Below, one piece after another: positions 45,941-57,949 of a stretch of DNA of 64,000 nucleotides. The notes under the pieces are model-generated. The model was not told the DNA's origin and did no database searches. It saw only the letters and a program-made list of their open reading frames with translations. This DNA comes from Mixophyes australis (lineage: Eukaryota > Chordata > Amphibia > Anura > Limnodynastidae), in NCBI GenBank assembly GCA_036250195.1, contig JAVHZZ010000002.1, forward strand, positions 364,830,124 through 364,894,123, written 5' to 3'. Positions within the stretch are counted from its first letter, which is position 1. Every line of letters begins with the position of its first letter. The translations under genes were made by a program, and so were the position numbers.

Positions 45941-47744
45941 TAATGCTCTGTAAATCATTTAAGGTTTGTTGGCATGATGTAATGATTCCCGCAATGCTTA
46001 AAAGAGGTAAACAAAACACAGCTCTGCACTTTTTTAGCACAGTGAGACCACTGCATACTATAGCAGCAGTGTCAATCTGTGGCAAATGGGGCCACTGGAG
46101 GTGTTGAGGGCAAGGCCCCACTAAAGCACAGAGCCCTGTGTGGTGGCATCCCCTAAAAGCAGCCTTGTGTGTGATAATCCTCTCAAAATACAATAGCCTG
46201 GTGCCGTGTTCTAGTGGAAAGGCATATTATACTCATTGGGATATGATTTTGATCACCAGATGTCTGAAAATAAGAGTGTGCAGTCAGAGAAGGCAGACCT
46301 AAGAACTTCCTAAGAGGTCAGAATTACTCATTTACTAAAATTACATTTAGGTGAAAGATGTACAAATAAATCTCAGCAACCAATCAGCAAATAGTTTAAC
46401 CAGTCTATTGCAAGATATATAATGGAAGTGAGTGACTGGTTGCTACGCCTCTATGAGGTGCAAGGAAAAATTTGAGATTTCTGTTAAAATCTCCGCCGCA
46501 AAGTGTCTCCAGAATGTCCGTGAGACACTTCACGGCTAATTGAATCACCCAGCCAATGCTTGTAAATGTGCACTACAGTGTGTACAATGGGGGTTCAACT
46601 AAGTGCTATTTTATAATGAAAGAGGGAGTTTTAAAAAGAGATTAAGTTATATGATGTCCTACCTGAGCAACACTGTCATTGGAGTTCCTGTTACTTTGCA
46701 ATCTAAGTATAGATATATTTTGTAGTATGTACATAACCTGGTTATGCCAGTGCAACTGCAAAAGAAAAATGATAGGGGACAAGTGCAGAATCAGTCCCTC
46801 CATCTGAAAGTGAGATGTATGAACTCTGACTTACACTCTGACTCAATGCAGTCTGCCCACAGCTAGGCATGAGGAACTTTGATGCAAAAAGGATCCCACT
46901 AAAAGTATTTACTGATGCCTGATTTCTGTCTCTCTGGCCACATGCAAAATTACTGAGCACACTGGTAGGTACTTCAAGTATTCTGACTAATTATTATTGT
47001 TTCCCCACTCTTTGCAGACAGTGAATTCAATGCACAAACCCACCTCTACTTTTGTAATGAGCTGATTGGTTGCAAAAAAACATCAGTATAATAATAAAAG
47101 ATAGTGAACTTTTCAATAAAAATTGTCATGAGGTTACTTATACACTTGGGGAAATCACTTGGCACAACTCCTCATGCAATGCTTTTTAAAACTAAACAAA
47201 TAATGTACCCATTTTTAAAAAATAAAGAACATTATTAAAGGCGGTTGATTTATAATAACCATCATACAGAACATGCAGAGCTAGTTAATATTTATTAATC
47301 AATGATTGTAGGCAATAGCATAACTTCCAAATGGTCAATTCAATCTAACGCAATGACGGGAACTATTACACATTTCAGTTATCATACATGATATTTCACT
47401 TGTTCATCTGGTGGCACATGCTCGTAGTGAGCAGTTGTGCTGACTTTTATGGGAGGGTTTCTGACAGATTACAAAGTCAGAAGAATATTCTATTGGATTG
47501 CAAAGAAAGAAGAATTTTCAATTGGATTATGACAAATCAAGAACAAAGAAAGAAGGTTTCATTTTATAATAAAATGATGACTGAGGGTTTGCGAAGTGCT
47601 TTAGTCAAGTAAACTTAATTTTAAAAAGTATTTTTTTACAATTATCATTTACTGTACTGGGATCTTAAGGATTCTGGTCCATTACACTAGCCCTCCTTGG
47701 GATGGCAAAATGTCCACTACAGGGGATTATAGTTAGGAAGAGAG
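45941..47744. other. Unrecognised sequence between inverted arrays
   Basis: No recognisable gene. This interval separates the two oppositely oriented copies of the same minisatellite family. Confidence 0.4.
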
Positions 47745-48655
47745 AGAACTGCGAAGGTGGGGAAGAGAGAAAATTGTGAAGGTGGGATAGAGGAGAACTG
47801 TGGAGATGGTGAAGAGCAAGAACTGTGGAGGTGGTGAAGGGCGAGAATTGTGGAGGTGGTGAAGAGAGAGAACTGTGGAGATGGTGAAGAGAGAGAACTG
47901 TGGAGGTGGTGAAGAGCAAGAACTGTGGAGATGGTGAAGAGAGAGAACTGTGGAGGTTGTGAAGAGAAAGAACTGTGGAGATGGTGAAGAGGGAGAACTG
48001 TGGAGGTTGTGAAGAGAGAGAACTGTGGAGGTGGTGAAGAGAGAGAACTGTGGAGATGGTGAAGAGCAAGAACTGTGGAGGTGGTGAAGGGCGAGAATTG
48101 TGAAGGTGGCGAAGAGCGAGAACTGTGGAGATGGTGAAGAGAGAGAACTGTGGAGGTGGTGAAGGGCGAGAATTGTGAAGGTGGTGAAGAGCGAGAACTG
48201 TGGAGATGGTGAAGAGAGAGAACTGTGGAGGTTGTGAAGAGCGAGAACTGTGGAGGTTGTGAAGAGAGAGAACTGTGGAGATGGTGAAGAGCGAGAACTG
48301 TGGAGGTGGTGAAGAGAGAGAACTGTGGAGATGGTGAAGAGAGAGAACTGTGGAGGTTGTGAAGAGAAAGAACTGTGGAGATGGTGAAGAGAGAGAACTG
48401 TGGAGGTTGTGAAGAGAGAGAACTGTGGAGGTGGTGAAGAGCGAGAACTGTGGAGGTGGTGAAGAGAGAGAACTGTGGAGGTGGTGAAGGGCGAGAATTG
48501 TGAAGGTGGTGAAGAGAGAGAACTATGGAGGTGGTGAAGAGCGAGAACTGTGGAGGTGGTGAAGGGCGAGAATTGTGAAGGTGGTGAAGAGCGAGAACTG
48601 TAGAGGTGGTGAAGAGAGAGAACTGTGGAGGTGTAGAAGAAAAAGAACTGTGAGG
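47745..48655 (+). repeat. 25-bp minisatellite, about 36 units
   Basis: AACTGTGGAG(G/A)TGGTGAAGAG plus CGAG or AGAG recurs every 25 bases (AACTG at 47896, 47921 and 47946). The variants (GATGG/GGTGG/GGTTG and AGCGAG/AGAGAG/GGCGAG) are mixed along the array, with locally repeated orders. Confidence 0.97.
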
Positions 48656-49814
48656 ATACAGTACACTGTTGTGCTAGGCTTGTGTTGGAAGGTGTGTGTA
48701 TGTGCTGCTAACATGGGTTCCTCCACCTAGTAAACCTAGTAGTAAAGTTATATTTATCTGTCCATAGCCATAGAACATTGTCATGGTAGTACTGTATATG
48801 TGTCTGAGGGAGCGGGTGGTGGTAGGCAGTTCTGTTCCCTCATCCACAATATATGGACCCCAGCTGCATTTACCAATCCACTATCTCTGACCCTGTTTCA
48901 TGTACAGTGTTGAAGTTTAATAATTGGATGAAGGTGGTAATTACCCATTTCTGTACACTTCACTCTGTTGAGATGCAATTAATACGCAATGTAATTATTA
49001 TTGTAACATTTAAATATGTTTAACGTATTTATCTTTTACTATAAAATAATAAAGTGGTAAAGAGGCTAATTAATGTTTCCAACATTTAAATTACATCGAG
49101 TTTGGTATCATTCTGTTCTCAATTACATGAGAACGTTTCCGGTATTATTTATGTTGTGTTCGCACATTGCGAGCGCTATTTATAAATAATATAATTTTTC
49201 ATACACCAAATAGCAAGTCCAGAGATGTAATAAAAGAACCGGTTTACACAGATCTAGAGGCGGAAGCCTGAGAAAGGACACCTGGCCACTTCAAGGAACA
49301 ATGACCAGAGGAATCAACCAATGGCACGTCGAGTTCATGGGAGGTCATGACCCATCAACCTGTGAATGTGGCCTTAATACTGTAACTGTGTATCTTAGTG
49401 ATGTCACTGCTTTTTACAACCTTACAGTGTATAAATTGTTCACCTCTAGCTTCAGAAAACAAAACGTTCTGATAGAAGCTTGTGTGAGTGCTAACAGCGC
49501 AAGCATATGCATGCCAAACTAATACTTTGCAAATAAAACCTCTGTGCTTTGGAATCACAGCGATCGAATTGGGCTGGATCTTAGATTCTATACATTTGTT
49601 GTGGCCTGCTTTACGACTTATGACTTATGAGTGGGAAAGGGAGAGAAACTACTAACTTTATATAAAGTTCAATTTCTAGTAATAGTACAACTCCTTCCAG
49701 AACTCTTATTTAATTCCGTGTTCGGTTCGGCTAATTTCAGACACTAGTCAAAAAAATAAATGTAAAAATATTTTTTTGCTTAATGTATGCAATTCATAAG
49801 TTTTACATAGACAC
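48656..49814. other. Unrecognised, possible LTR remnant
   Basis: An AATAAAACC site near 49531 is followed by CTCTGTGCTTTGGAATCACA, which could be an R-U5 relic, but no TG...CA boundaries or coding region support it. Nothing else recognised. Confidence 0.3.
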
Positions 49815-50130
49815 TTAGGGCTAGATTTACTATCAGGCGTGATGCATGGCGGCTTCAAACCGCCATGCATCGCGGCGGTTTTCCGGCGTGTTTGCATTTC
49901 AAACAGCCGGATTTACTAATGGGCGCATTTCAGCTTCAATTCGAAGCCGCCGGCGATGTAACGGCGGGATGTAATGCTCAAAGCCGCCGGCGGCTTTGAA
50001 TAGAACATGGCGCTTTTGCTTTAAATGACGGCGCTTTTGTGTAAAGGCGGTTTTTTTGAAAATTACACCTGTCTCCTGGCCTGTTACTATTGGCTATTTT
50101 AAAAATCAGGAGATTTGACATCACAAGGCC

Positions 50131-50138
50131 TATATAAA
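50131..50138 (+). promoter_or_regulatory. TATA box of the Harbinger Myb-like gene
   Basis: TATATAAA in the context GGCCTATATAAACCACTGG, about 335 bases before the start codon and inside the element. A transcription start about 30 bases downstream is inferred. Confidence 0.65.
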
Positions 50139-50472
50139 CCACTGGCCTGACACTTTTTCTTTGATAGGGGTTTGAGGAGTTTTTTGAGAGGAGTTTGGAG
50201 GATAGTGGTTTGCTGAGAGTTGGTGAGAGTTGGAGTTTGGTGGATTGGTGGAGCGATATCTGTTTGAAGTGTGAGTAGTCCTGTGGTTTTTTCCTGTTTT
50301 GTACATTTATTTTCTCATTTATTTTCTGTCTTGTATTTTTTGTATTTGACTTGTCCTTTGTCTGTGTTACTTGTGTGTGACTGTGTGGAGAGTGTGTCTG
50401 TAGGTAGTGTAGTTTGTTCTTTGTGTTTGTAAGTCCTTCAGTGTTTTGTGTTTTTCTGTCTTCTGGGTAAAA

Positions 50473-52945
50473 ATGTCCAGAGATAGGAGGGGAGAACAGG
50501 CTGAGGAGAGGGAGATGGAGGTTGAGGGGTCAGAGGAGGGAGAGGGAGAGGTTGAGGAGACAGGACAGGGCAGGAAGACCAAGACAGGGAGGAATGTGCG
50601 CTTCTCACATGATGAGAATTGTGTGTTGGTGCACAACATCATTCCCTGCTACGAGGTCATCCTAGGGAACCTGGCAGCCCGGACTCCTCTAAGGCGGCGT
50701 CACCAACTGTGGGGGAGAGTCTGTGATGCCGTGAACGCGGTGGGCCCACTGAAGCGGACAGTGGCACACTGCCGCAAGCGCTTCTCTGATATTAAGAGGA
50801 GGCTTAAAGAGAAGATGGCCCAGGAAAGGAGGTCGACAAGGCGCACGGGTGGTGGCCCCCCACTTCGTATGGAGTACACCACGTACGAGGAGGAGCTGCG
50901 CCAGATAATGCCGGCAGAAATTGTAGAGGGCATAAATGTCCAGGACACCGACTCGCCCTCTTTTGGCCAAGTAGTTGGTGAGTTATTTGTTTTTTTTACC
51001 CTAACAGTATTTTAACTGTTTTTCTCTTTTTAAAACTGCTTTTCTCTTTTTAAAACTGTTTTTCTCTTTTTAAAACTGTTTTTCTCTTTTTAAAACTGCT
51101 TTTCTCTTTTTAAAACTGTTTTTCTCTTTTTAAAACTGCTTTTCTCTTTTTAAAACTGTTTTTCTCTTTTTAAAACTGTTTTTCTCTTTTTAAAACTGCT
51201 TTTCTCTTTTTAAAACTGTTTTTCTCTTTTTAAAACTGCTTTTCTCTTTTTAAAACTGTTTTTCTCTTTTTAAAACTGTTTTTCTCTTTTTAAAACTGCT
51301 TTTCTCTTTTTAAAACTGTTTTTCTCTTTTTAAAACTGCTTTTCTCTTTTTAAAACTGTTTTTCTCTTTTTAAAACTGCTTTTCTCTTTTTAAAACTGTT
51401 TTTCTCTTTTTAAAACTGTTTTTCTCTTTTTAAAACTGCTTTTCTCTTTTTAAAACTGTTTTTCTCTTTTTAAAACTGCTTTTCTCTTTTTAAAACTGTT
51501 TTTCTCTTTTTAAAACTGCTTTTCTCTTTTTAAAACTGTTTTTCTCTTTTTAAAACTGCTTTTCTCTTTGCAAACGTTTTTTTTTTATTTTTTTGTTTTG
51601 TTTTTCAAAGTGTATATTTGCCTCTAATAGTTTGTAAAGTTTTTTTTTTCTCATAGAAAAAAAAAAAAAGTTGCAAACACATTTGTGCAATAAACAGTAT
51701 ATTTGGAAATTGTTTTTTTTCTGGAAATACATTGTATGCTTTTTCTAATACATCCAGAATCGCCAGGACCGCAGTTCAGTCCCAGTGCCAGACCTACACC
51801 TCCACCTTCAGCGAGAGATTCGGGCACAGACGAGCAAGCAGGTGCGTGATTTCTGTTTAGGAGAGAAATAATGGAGTTACTTGATTTTCTGTGCAAATGT
51901 TGCTGTCAATGTTGTTTTTTTTTTTCTTTTTATTGTTTGCAATGAGAAGTTAGGGCTACATTTTACTCAACTGATATGTTGCCTATAGAAACCCATCAGA
52001 ATATACCGTTACTTTATTTATTGCATTCAACAAAATGACAGCTAAAATCTGATTGGTTGCTATAGGCAACATCTCCACTTTTGATAGCATGCACTTTAGT
52101 CAAAATAACCCAGCATGTACTACACAGTCCTAATGATAATGGGTATTAAAAGGATAATAAGTGCATCCGTAAGCAGGTAGCATAGGACTAGAAATCAGGA
52201 ATGCAAACATTGTGAAAGAATCTGTAGTTGCTAAAGATTATTCTTTCCTATCCAGTGTTCAGAATGCAATATACAAACATATTATATACTATATACTTAC
52301 CGTCATTTTTCATACACAGGGCCCTCTTCATACCAGCCACCTCAGGCGGAGTCCCTGGAAATGTCCCCTGAGCCAGAGGATCTAACAACCATCACCCTGG
52401 TAACAGTGGATGCCCCTGTGTCTGGCCTCCAGGAAGTTTCACCTGGCCCTGCTGAACCATCACACCAGCAACCTGCACCTGCTCCTATGGACCCAGCCAG
52501 AGAAATGGCGCTGTCTATTGGCGCATTCCAGCAGCAACAGACATTATTCATGGACAGGCAAACTGGGCACATGTCACAAATTGCGGCCCAGTTGAGGCGA
52601 ATACACCGCTCCACGAGCCAAATCCCTGCTGCAATAAACCGGCTGGCAAGCGCTTTGGAGCAGACAAATGTGCAGCTGGCCCAAATGTCTGGGTCTGTGG
52701 ACGCCATGCATTCCTCCATTCGCGAGGGGAATGCCAACGTTATCCGGCTGGCAGGCCAACTCCAGCAGGAACTGATTGCCCGCTTGCCGGCCCCTTTTTC
52801 ATCGGCCTCCACCAGTGCCGCTAGTACGCCTACCACATCTCTACAGAGTACTCCTCCAAGGAGAGGTGCTCGCACCAGGGGTGGGCGAGGGAGGGGAGAG
52901 AGTGGCACCAAGCATAGCGATATGCCTGCAAAAAGGCATCGCTAG
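50473..52945 (+). CDS. Harbinger Myb/SANT-like DNA-binding protein, three exons
   Basis: Exons at 50473-50977, 51758-51841 and 52320-52945 join in frame (505, 84 and 626 bases) to give 404 residues. Junctions are GTTG/GTGAGT to CATCCAG/AATCG, and GCAG/GTGCGT to ACACAG/GGCCC. The start ATG at 50473 has A at -3. Residues 1-40 are acidic. A Myb/SANT-like domain spans about 42-118 (RFSHDENCVLVHNII, LWGRVCDAVNAVG, CRKRFSDIKRRLKEKM). Residues from about 265 form a glutamine- and leucine-rich probable coiled coil, and the C-terminus is basic with an RGGRGRGE stretch. In this superfamily the Myb-like partner binds element DNA and helps bring the transposase to it in the nucleus. No disabling mutation was seen. 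An AATAAA lies about 75 bases past the stop. Host genes of similar structure exist, but the TIRs place this one in the element. Confidence 0.85.
51011..51568 (+). repeat. 20-bp minisatellite in intron 1, about 28 units
   Basis: TTTCTCTTTTTAAAACTGYT repeats every 20 bases with almost no other change than C/T at the penultimate site. It lies entirely in the first intron of the Myb-like gene, starting about 33 bases after the donor. Confidence 0.98.
51953..52111. mobile_element. Diverged palindromic MITE in intron 2
   Basis: The ends GGGCTACATTTTACTCAACTG and CACTTTAGTCAAAATAACCC are imperfectly inverted. The interior TTGCCTATAG and CTATAGGCAACATCTCCAC matches the MITE at 40445-40619. Confidence 0.7.
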
Positions 52946-53020
52946 CACAATGTTTGTTATTTATTAATGTTTTGTCAAGTTTCTATAACGATTATACGTT
53001 TTTATTTATTGTGTTCTGCA

Positions 53021-53026
53021 ATAAAT
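53021..53026 (+). terminator. Polyadenylation signal of the Myb-like gene
   Basis: AATAAA in CTGCAATAAATGCAG, about 75 bases downstream of the stop codon at 52945, followed by T/G-rich sequence. Confidence 0.7.
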
Positions 53027-53275
53027 GCAGTTAAATTTCTATTGTGTCAGTCTTTCTTTTCTGCACATTAAACAAGAGTATACTGATTTTTTAACAACTA
53101 TGCACTAATTTCACGTAAACATTGACCTCTGACTGTCACATTCCAGGGATGTTCATATTTACCACATGAGGAGTACACACTATCCTGTTTTTAAAGGTTC
53201 CAATGTACAAAAAATTTACAATAAAATACTAAAATTGCACTCACATAAAACACATTTTTGAGCAAAAAATGTTTT

Positions 53276-53500
53276 TCATACTATGTACTTACACGTAAAG
53301 TAGTTTGCAATTAGACGGTCTCTAATCTCCCTTCCGCCCTCTGTGCTCTGCACATCACCAGATGTGACACGGACCCCTTCTTCTTCACTGTCTACTGCAA
53401 TAATCGGTGGGGTAAGTTGATGTATTGCTAGATTATGTATCAAACAGCCAGCCAGGATAATATCAAACCCCTTTTCAGGTGCATACATAGCCACCCCACC
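53276..53500 (-). pseudogene. Harbinger transposase C-terminal remnant
   Basis: The minus-strand frame contains FDIILAGCLIHNLAI and ends GGREIRDRLIANYF. These are the conserved C-terminal helix (HNxA) and the terminal R(D)xLIxxYF motif of Harbinger/HARBI1-type DDE transposases. The DDE core that should lie at higher coordinates is absent, because subterminal sequence begins within about 300 bases. A donor-like GTGTAAGT follows the motif. Transcription would have converged on the Myb-like gene. Confidence 0.8.
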
Positions 53501-54149
53501 AGATTATTCTAGTAACCTAAACCTAGTTTACCAAAGTACAAAGGTACGCTATAACACCCCTCTACTAAATCAGTAAATAAATTGCATGGTGGGAAGACAC
53601 AAGAGAAAAAGAAACCAAAACAACACTGCAATTACAAGACACTGGCCTTTTAACATATACAATCCCAAAGGAAAAAACTTTGAACATGAAATGGCCCTTT
53701 TCCTTCTGTTCTGATTGCCCAAATATCAGAAACAGCACACTGTTTGAGCAATCTCGCCGCTCACAAGCAGCGCTTTCATTTTGGTCTTTTGAATGGCGGT
53801 TTTCCGGCGGCTTTATAAACCCCCTAATAGTAAATCCGGCTGTTTGTATGTTGAACATTGTTGAAACCGTCATGGCGATGTATACAGAGGCGGGTTTGGA
53901 AACATCATTTATGGCCGTTTGAACGGCGGGTTTAGCCTTAGTAAATCCGGCGATGGCTAAACCGCCGCCAAACCCGCCGAAATTCGGCGGGTTTACAAAC
54001 ACGCCTGATAGTAAATCTAGCCCTTAGAATCAAGTGTATGGGGAAAAGCAGATGCCCAGGATCATCCCCGAGTCCAGACTTACTGTACTAAAGAGAAACA
54101 GTTAAACTGCTATTCCTAGCACTACAGAAGCATTAATATTATTTTTATT

Positions 54150-54400
54150 GTTATTATTAATCTTTATTTATAAGGTGCCACAAGATTTCCATAGCGCCAA
54201 ACAGAATACAGACAGTGGACCATACAGGGAAAACAGTACAGAACAATAATCAAAAAATACCAGTACTTCAATAGCTCCAAACTTAGCTTGCACAATGGAG
54301 TTGGATGAAAAAAATAGATAGAGAGACAGGAGGAAAGAGGGCCTTGCTCGTAAGAGCTTACATCCAAAAGGGAGGGCAAACAGACAGGAGACACAAGGAA
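54150..54400 (-). repeat. LINE 3'-end fragment, L2-related
   Basis: Complement of TGTAAGCTCTTACGAGCAAGG, GGCACCTTATAAATAAAG and a TAATAATAA tail. It has the organisation of the L2 tails elsewhere but a different subfamily sequence (GGTGCC in place of GGCGCT). Confidence 0.7.
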
Positions 54401-54504
54401 ATGATGAGTGCATGGATAATGGTTTTAGTGGCACCCTGAGATAGGAACGACCGGATTCGGGTTATGTTGCGGATTGGGCAGGATTGGGCGAGTGTTTGGA
54501 TTTG

Positions 54505-54523
54505 GGGGGGGGGGGGGGGGGGG
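54505..54523 (+). repeat. Poly-G run
   Basis: A run of about 19 G residues following GTTTGGATTT. Confidence 0.95.
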
Positions 54524-54626
54524 GTAAAGGAGAGGCAGTGTGTGCCTAGGCAGCAGAGTTATGTTTAAAATCCTCCATCATCAATGTATGTTGTACATAT
54601 AATGGAGTTAATTAATGACTGATGAT

Positions 54627-54791
54627 CAGGGGCAGGCTGGGCTGAGGGGCAGGGCGGCATCTGCCCCCTGGGCTGGTCCCATAGTGGCCCACCTTGGGCT
54701 GGGTCACTGGGCCACCTGCATTTTTTCCCTTTAAAATAGGCTGCTGAACCAAGTCTTGCCCCCCAGGCTAAAGTTTGCCAGCCCTCCCCTG
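54627..54791. mobile_element. hAT MITE, 165 bp
   Basis: The ends CAGGGGCAGGCTGGGC and GCCAGCCCTCCCCTG are inverted and flanked by a perfect 8-bp TSD CTGATGAT (54619-54626 and 54792-54799). No coding sequence. Confidence 0.92.
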
Positions 54792-54799
54792 CTGATGAT

Positions 54800-55825
54800 G
54801 TAGTGAACATCACTTAGTGTGTCATTGTACCTACTTTTGCACAATTGTATTTCTTTGGTCAGACATTGTTAGAAACATCTATATGGGTTTTTACCTTTGC
54901 CTTTTTGCTCGGATAGATTTGAAAATAGTCTCCCAAGGTGCACTATGCAAAAGTGCAAACGTCACTACAAAGTCCATTCTCCTACCACTTTATTAATATG
55001 CCTATCAATTAAATCAAGTTTTTTGTTTTTTCCTTAAATATTGCTCAAATGAGCCTCATTTAAATTAATCAAGAAAGTGACAAAACATCAGCACTGCCTT
55101 TATTACATGTGGCAATTTCTTATGTAAACTGTTTTATTACACTGTGTTTTGCTCCTGGAAATACATTTCTCTGTACAACATAAAGGCACAAATCAAGTTT
55201 CATTAAAAGTGCTAGTGCAAAATTCAAGTGGAAATTGCAATATGCCTCTCTGCACAGCAAGGAATGCCCTTAAAAAGGTGCCCTCTCCATCCATCTCATT
55301 TTAACAATCTCTCTTTCCAAATGAAAGGCAGAATTTCATGTCTTCATTGCTTTGTTAAATTAGGCGCACCAGTAAGCTTACATCATTCTTTGCTAGGAAC
55401 ACCCCCCTTCACTGTACTCCTCTCTTAAATATGTGGATATTCAGTTTATTCCTGCATGACCAGACTCCCTCAGCTTCAATCTCTCAATTTCCCTCTCATG
55501 CCTTCCACTTCACTACAACCTATCCTTCTCCCATCTGATACTAGCAAGCTACAGTCCCAACCTCCAATCTGTGTCCCATTAGCTCCTATTGTCCATAATT
55601 GCCTACTTTTCAAACTTCTCCACTGGGAGATCCCGGAAGAGAAGTCATGTGACAGGGGTTAGAAGGGGACATGGTGACGTAGCTCCATTCCCTGCTTGGA
55701 AATGCCAAAATTCACAGCAATTCATATCAAGGCTTAATGACTCAAAATAGCGTCATTAAGCTCCGCCTCAATCACGAGAGTAGGCAAATATGCAATTGTC
55801 TCACTTCATTTTCTCTGGACTGTAA
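54800..55825. other. Unrecognised sequence
   Basis: No recognisable gene or element end. Confidence 0.45.
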
Positions 55826-55984
55826 ACTCTCATGAGCAGGGCTTTCTTTTCCTTCTGTCTCAGGTTTGCACTCCTTCAGCCTTGTATATACTGTTTTTTG
55901 TGTTATTTGTATTTCATATGATCTGTCATTCTGATTGCTGCACTGAGGATTTTTGTGGTGCCTTACAAATAAATGATGCTGATT
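55826..55984 (+). repeat. L2-related 3' tail, plus strand
   Basis: ACTGTAAACTCTCATGAGCAGGG through GTGCCTTACAAATAAATGATG, matching the layout of the L2 3' end (TGTAAGCTNNNGAGCAGGG ... AATAAATGATG). Confidence 0.75.
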
Positions 55985-56210
55985 ATTGTTTTTGCATATA
56001 GCGCCAGTCATATTGCGGTCATGCAATCATTCACATCAGTCCCTGCCCAATTGCAGCGTATAATCTAATTTCACTAACAAACACACACACACACACACAA
56101 ACACACAGGTTCATTTTGTCAAAAGCCAATTAACATACCGGTATTGGTTTGGACATTGGAAGGAAACTGGAGCACCCAGAGGATGATCACGCAAACACCT
56201 AAAACATTCT
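55985..56210 (-). mobile_element. SINE copy abutting an L2 tail
   Basis: Complement of GGCGCTATATGC, a diverged AGTCCCTGCCC block, a (CA)n run and CCGGTATTGGTTTGGACATTG, following the order of the SINE at 42061. Head missing. It meets the plus-strand L2 tail directly, so two 3' ends lie tail to tail. Confidence 0.75.
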
Positions 56211-57949
56211 CTCTCCCAAGGATGATCTAAAAACAGTGTTCCCATTTTACCTACAAAAATGGATTTTTTTAAAAATTCCAATTAATAAATTTATTTAAAA
56301 CATTTTAATTTAAATGTCTTTGTTGCTTATTGCTACTAATTACTGATGAAAGGAAGAGGAACCAAATAGCAATCTTCCAAATCCCAAAAATGATAACTTA
56401 TCAGTGAACATTGGAATTGTTGTGGTATGCCACAATTCACCATTATTGGGTAAAAAAAAAAGAAATATACATTTTCAGATAATATTTTCATTTAAAAAAA
56501 CATATCCATATGCAGTATTTTTCTGTCTAAAAAGAGTATTATGATCCAGCATTGAAGGGGTTAATGCATCTCATCTGCGAAGCCTTTCAGACATAAAGAT
56601 TTCATTTTCTGGAGAATAGAAAAAAAGATAGCTAGAGATTTCATGCAAACAGTTTTTGGCATTTACAAATCCTTGGTAAAAAGGTCATCGTTGTCTCAGA
56701 ATCTTTTTATTAAAACAGAAAAATAGCTCTTAAAATGTCAGCCCTTTTTTACTCAGAAATTTTAAACCCGAAACAGGTATGAGAAAGCATTTGAAAAATC
56801 TCTAGGGGGTCTTGAGATGGATCTTTGACACATGTCTCAAACACTATCCTGAATTGCATGCAAGCTTCAGCTTATATTTAATTCTATTACATGTACTGTA
56901 TGGATCTGTGTGGTGATAAAGCTAAAGGCAGCTGACTCCTAGTGCCAAATTTGTATGATAGCCTTCCTGACAATCCTTTGCCTGCTATACTGTCTTACCT
57001 GTCTGATATCTACAACTTCTTGTCTGCCCCTTATAATTATATGAATCCCCTCATGTCTCCCACCCACTTTGTTATCAAAGCTCCTTTTTGTCTTTTCCTC
57101 CATATTATCTTACTAACATTGTCCTCATAAACTCCATCGCTTGTCTCCTTGTCTGTCTACCCTGTCTGCCTAATCTTTAATTTATGTTGCCTGCTTAAGC
57201 TCCACCTATCTCTTTTATTTTTTTTTAAATTTAACTAGGATTGGAACTGCAGGAACATCAATGTGACTTGTTTAGCAGTCGCTGGATCCTTTCTAACTAG
57301 GGGGCATTCTACAATCAGTAACCTGGACGCAAGAAAATATGTCAGGAAAACCGTAAGTTAAGGTTCTTGGACCCATTTATTATATAGGGACCAGATCCCA
57401 AGGATCTCAGGAGTGGGTCATAGTTACTTCCTCTTTTTATGCTATTGTTACATCCTCGAGAGCATGTGCTTTGTGGTGAGTGTTGTTTGTCCTAGATGTA
57501 TAGTCTTTAAGAAAAAGCTTTTGTATTTTTGTATTGCGTATAGGGAGTTGTTAATCTCCCATTCCCATAACCTATGCATTTCATGTAATTTTTTTCTCTG
57601 TTTTTTTTAATACCTTAATTTGTTTCTGCTTACAGATAAAGAGAGCTTCTTCAGACATAGCACAATACAGCACTACCTGCATGCCATCATGTATGGTATT
57701 CTGAGCACACTTAGATGATCTACTTTCACATACAAATTGTATATACGTGGGCATATACGTGGCATATGTCACATTTTCTCCATAACATCATTGTCACTCT
57801 GTGTTGTAATGTTCATCTTGTCGCTATTTAATTTAATAGCAAATATAGCAGGATAACAGCAAACCATGATGATTCATAAAAATGTATAACATCATTCAGG
57901 AAAGTATATCTGAATACATTACACAAGTGCTTCCTGGGCCCAGGTCCAT
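56211..57949. other. Unrecognised sequence
   Basis: No recognisable gene or element. The final part contains the unique left flank of the 394-bp array. Confidence 0.45.

Larger units (their letters stand above)
49818..54023 (+). mobile_element. PIF/Harbinger transposon, 4206 bp, transposase deleted
   Basis: Perfect TIRs of 24 bases begin GGGCTAGATTTACTATCAGG. They are flanked by a TTA duplication (49815-49817 and 54024-54026), the signature of PIF/Harbinger. A plus-strand Myb-like gene is complete, while the convergent minus-strand transposase survives only as a C-terminal fragment. Both subterminal regions are rich in GCCGCC/CGGCGG motifs. The copy could be moved only by a transposase made elsewhere. 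A MITE-like palindrome (51953-52111) sits in intron 2 and a 20-bp array in intron 1. Confidence 0.95.

Noticed and set aside
45472..46107. A 211-codon plus-strand frame rich in Ser, Pro and Phe
   Set aside because: It lies on the pyrimidine-rich degenerate minisatellite and has no domain.
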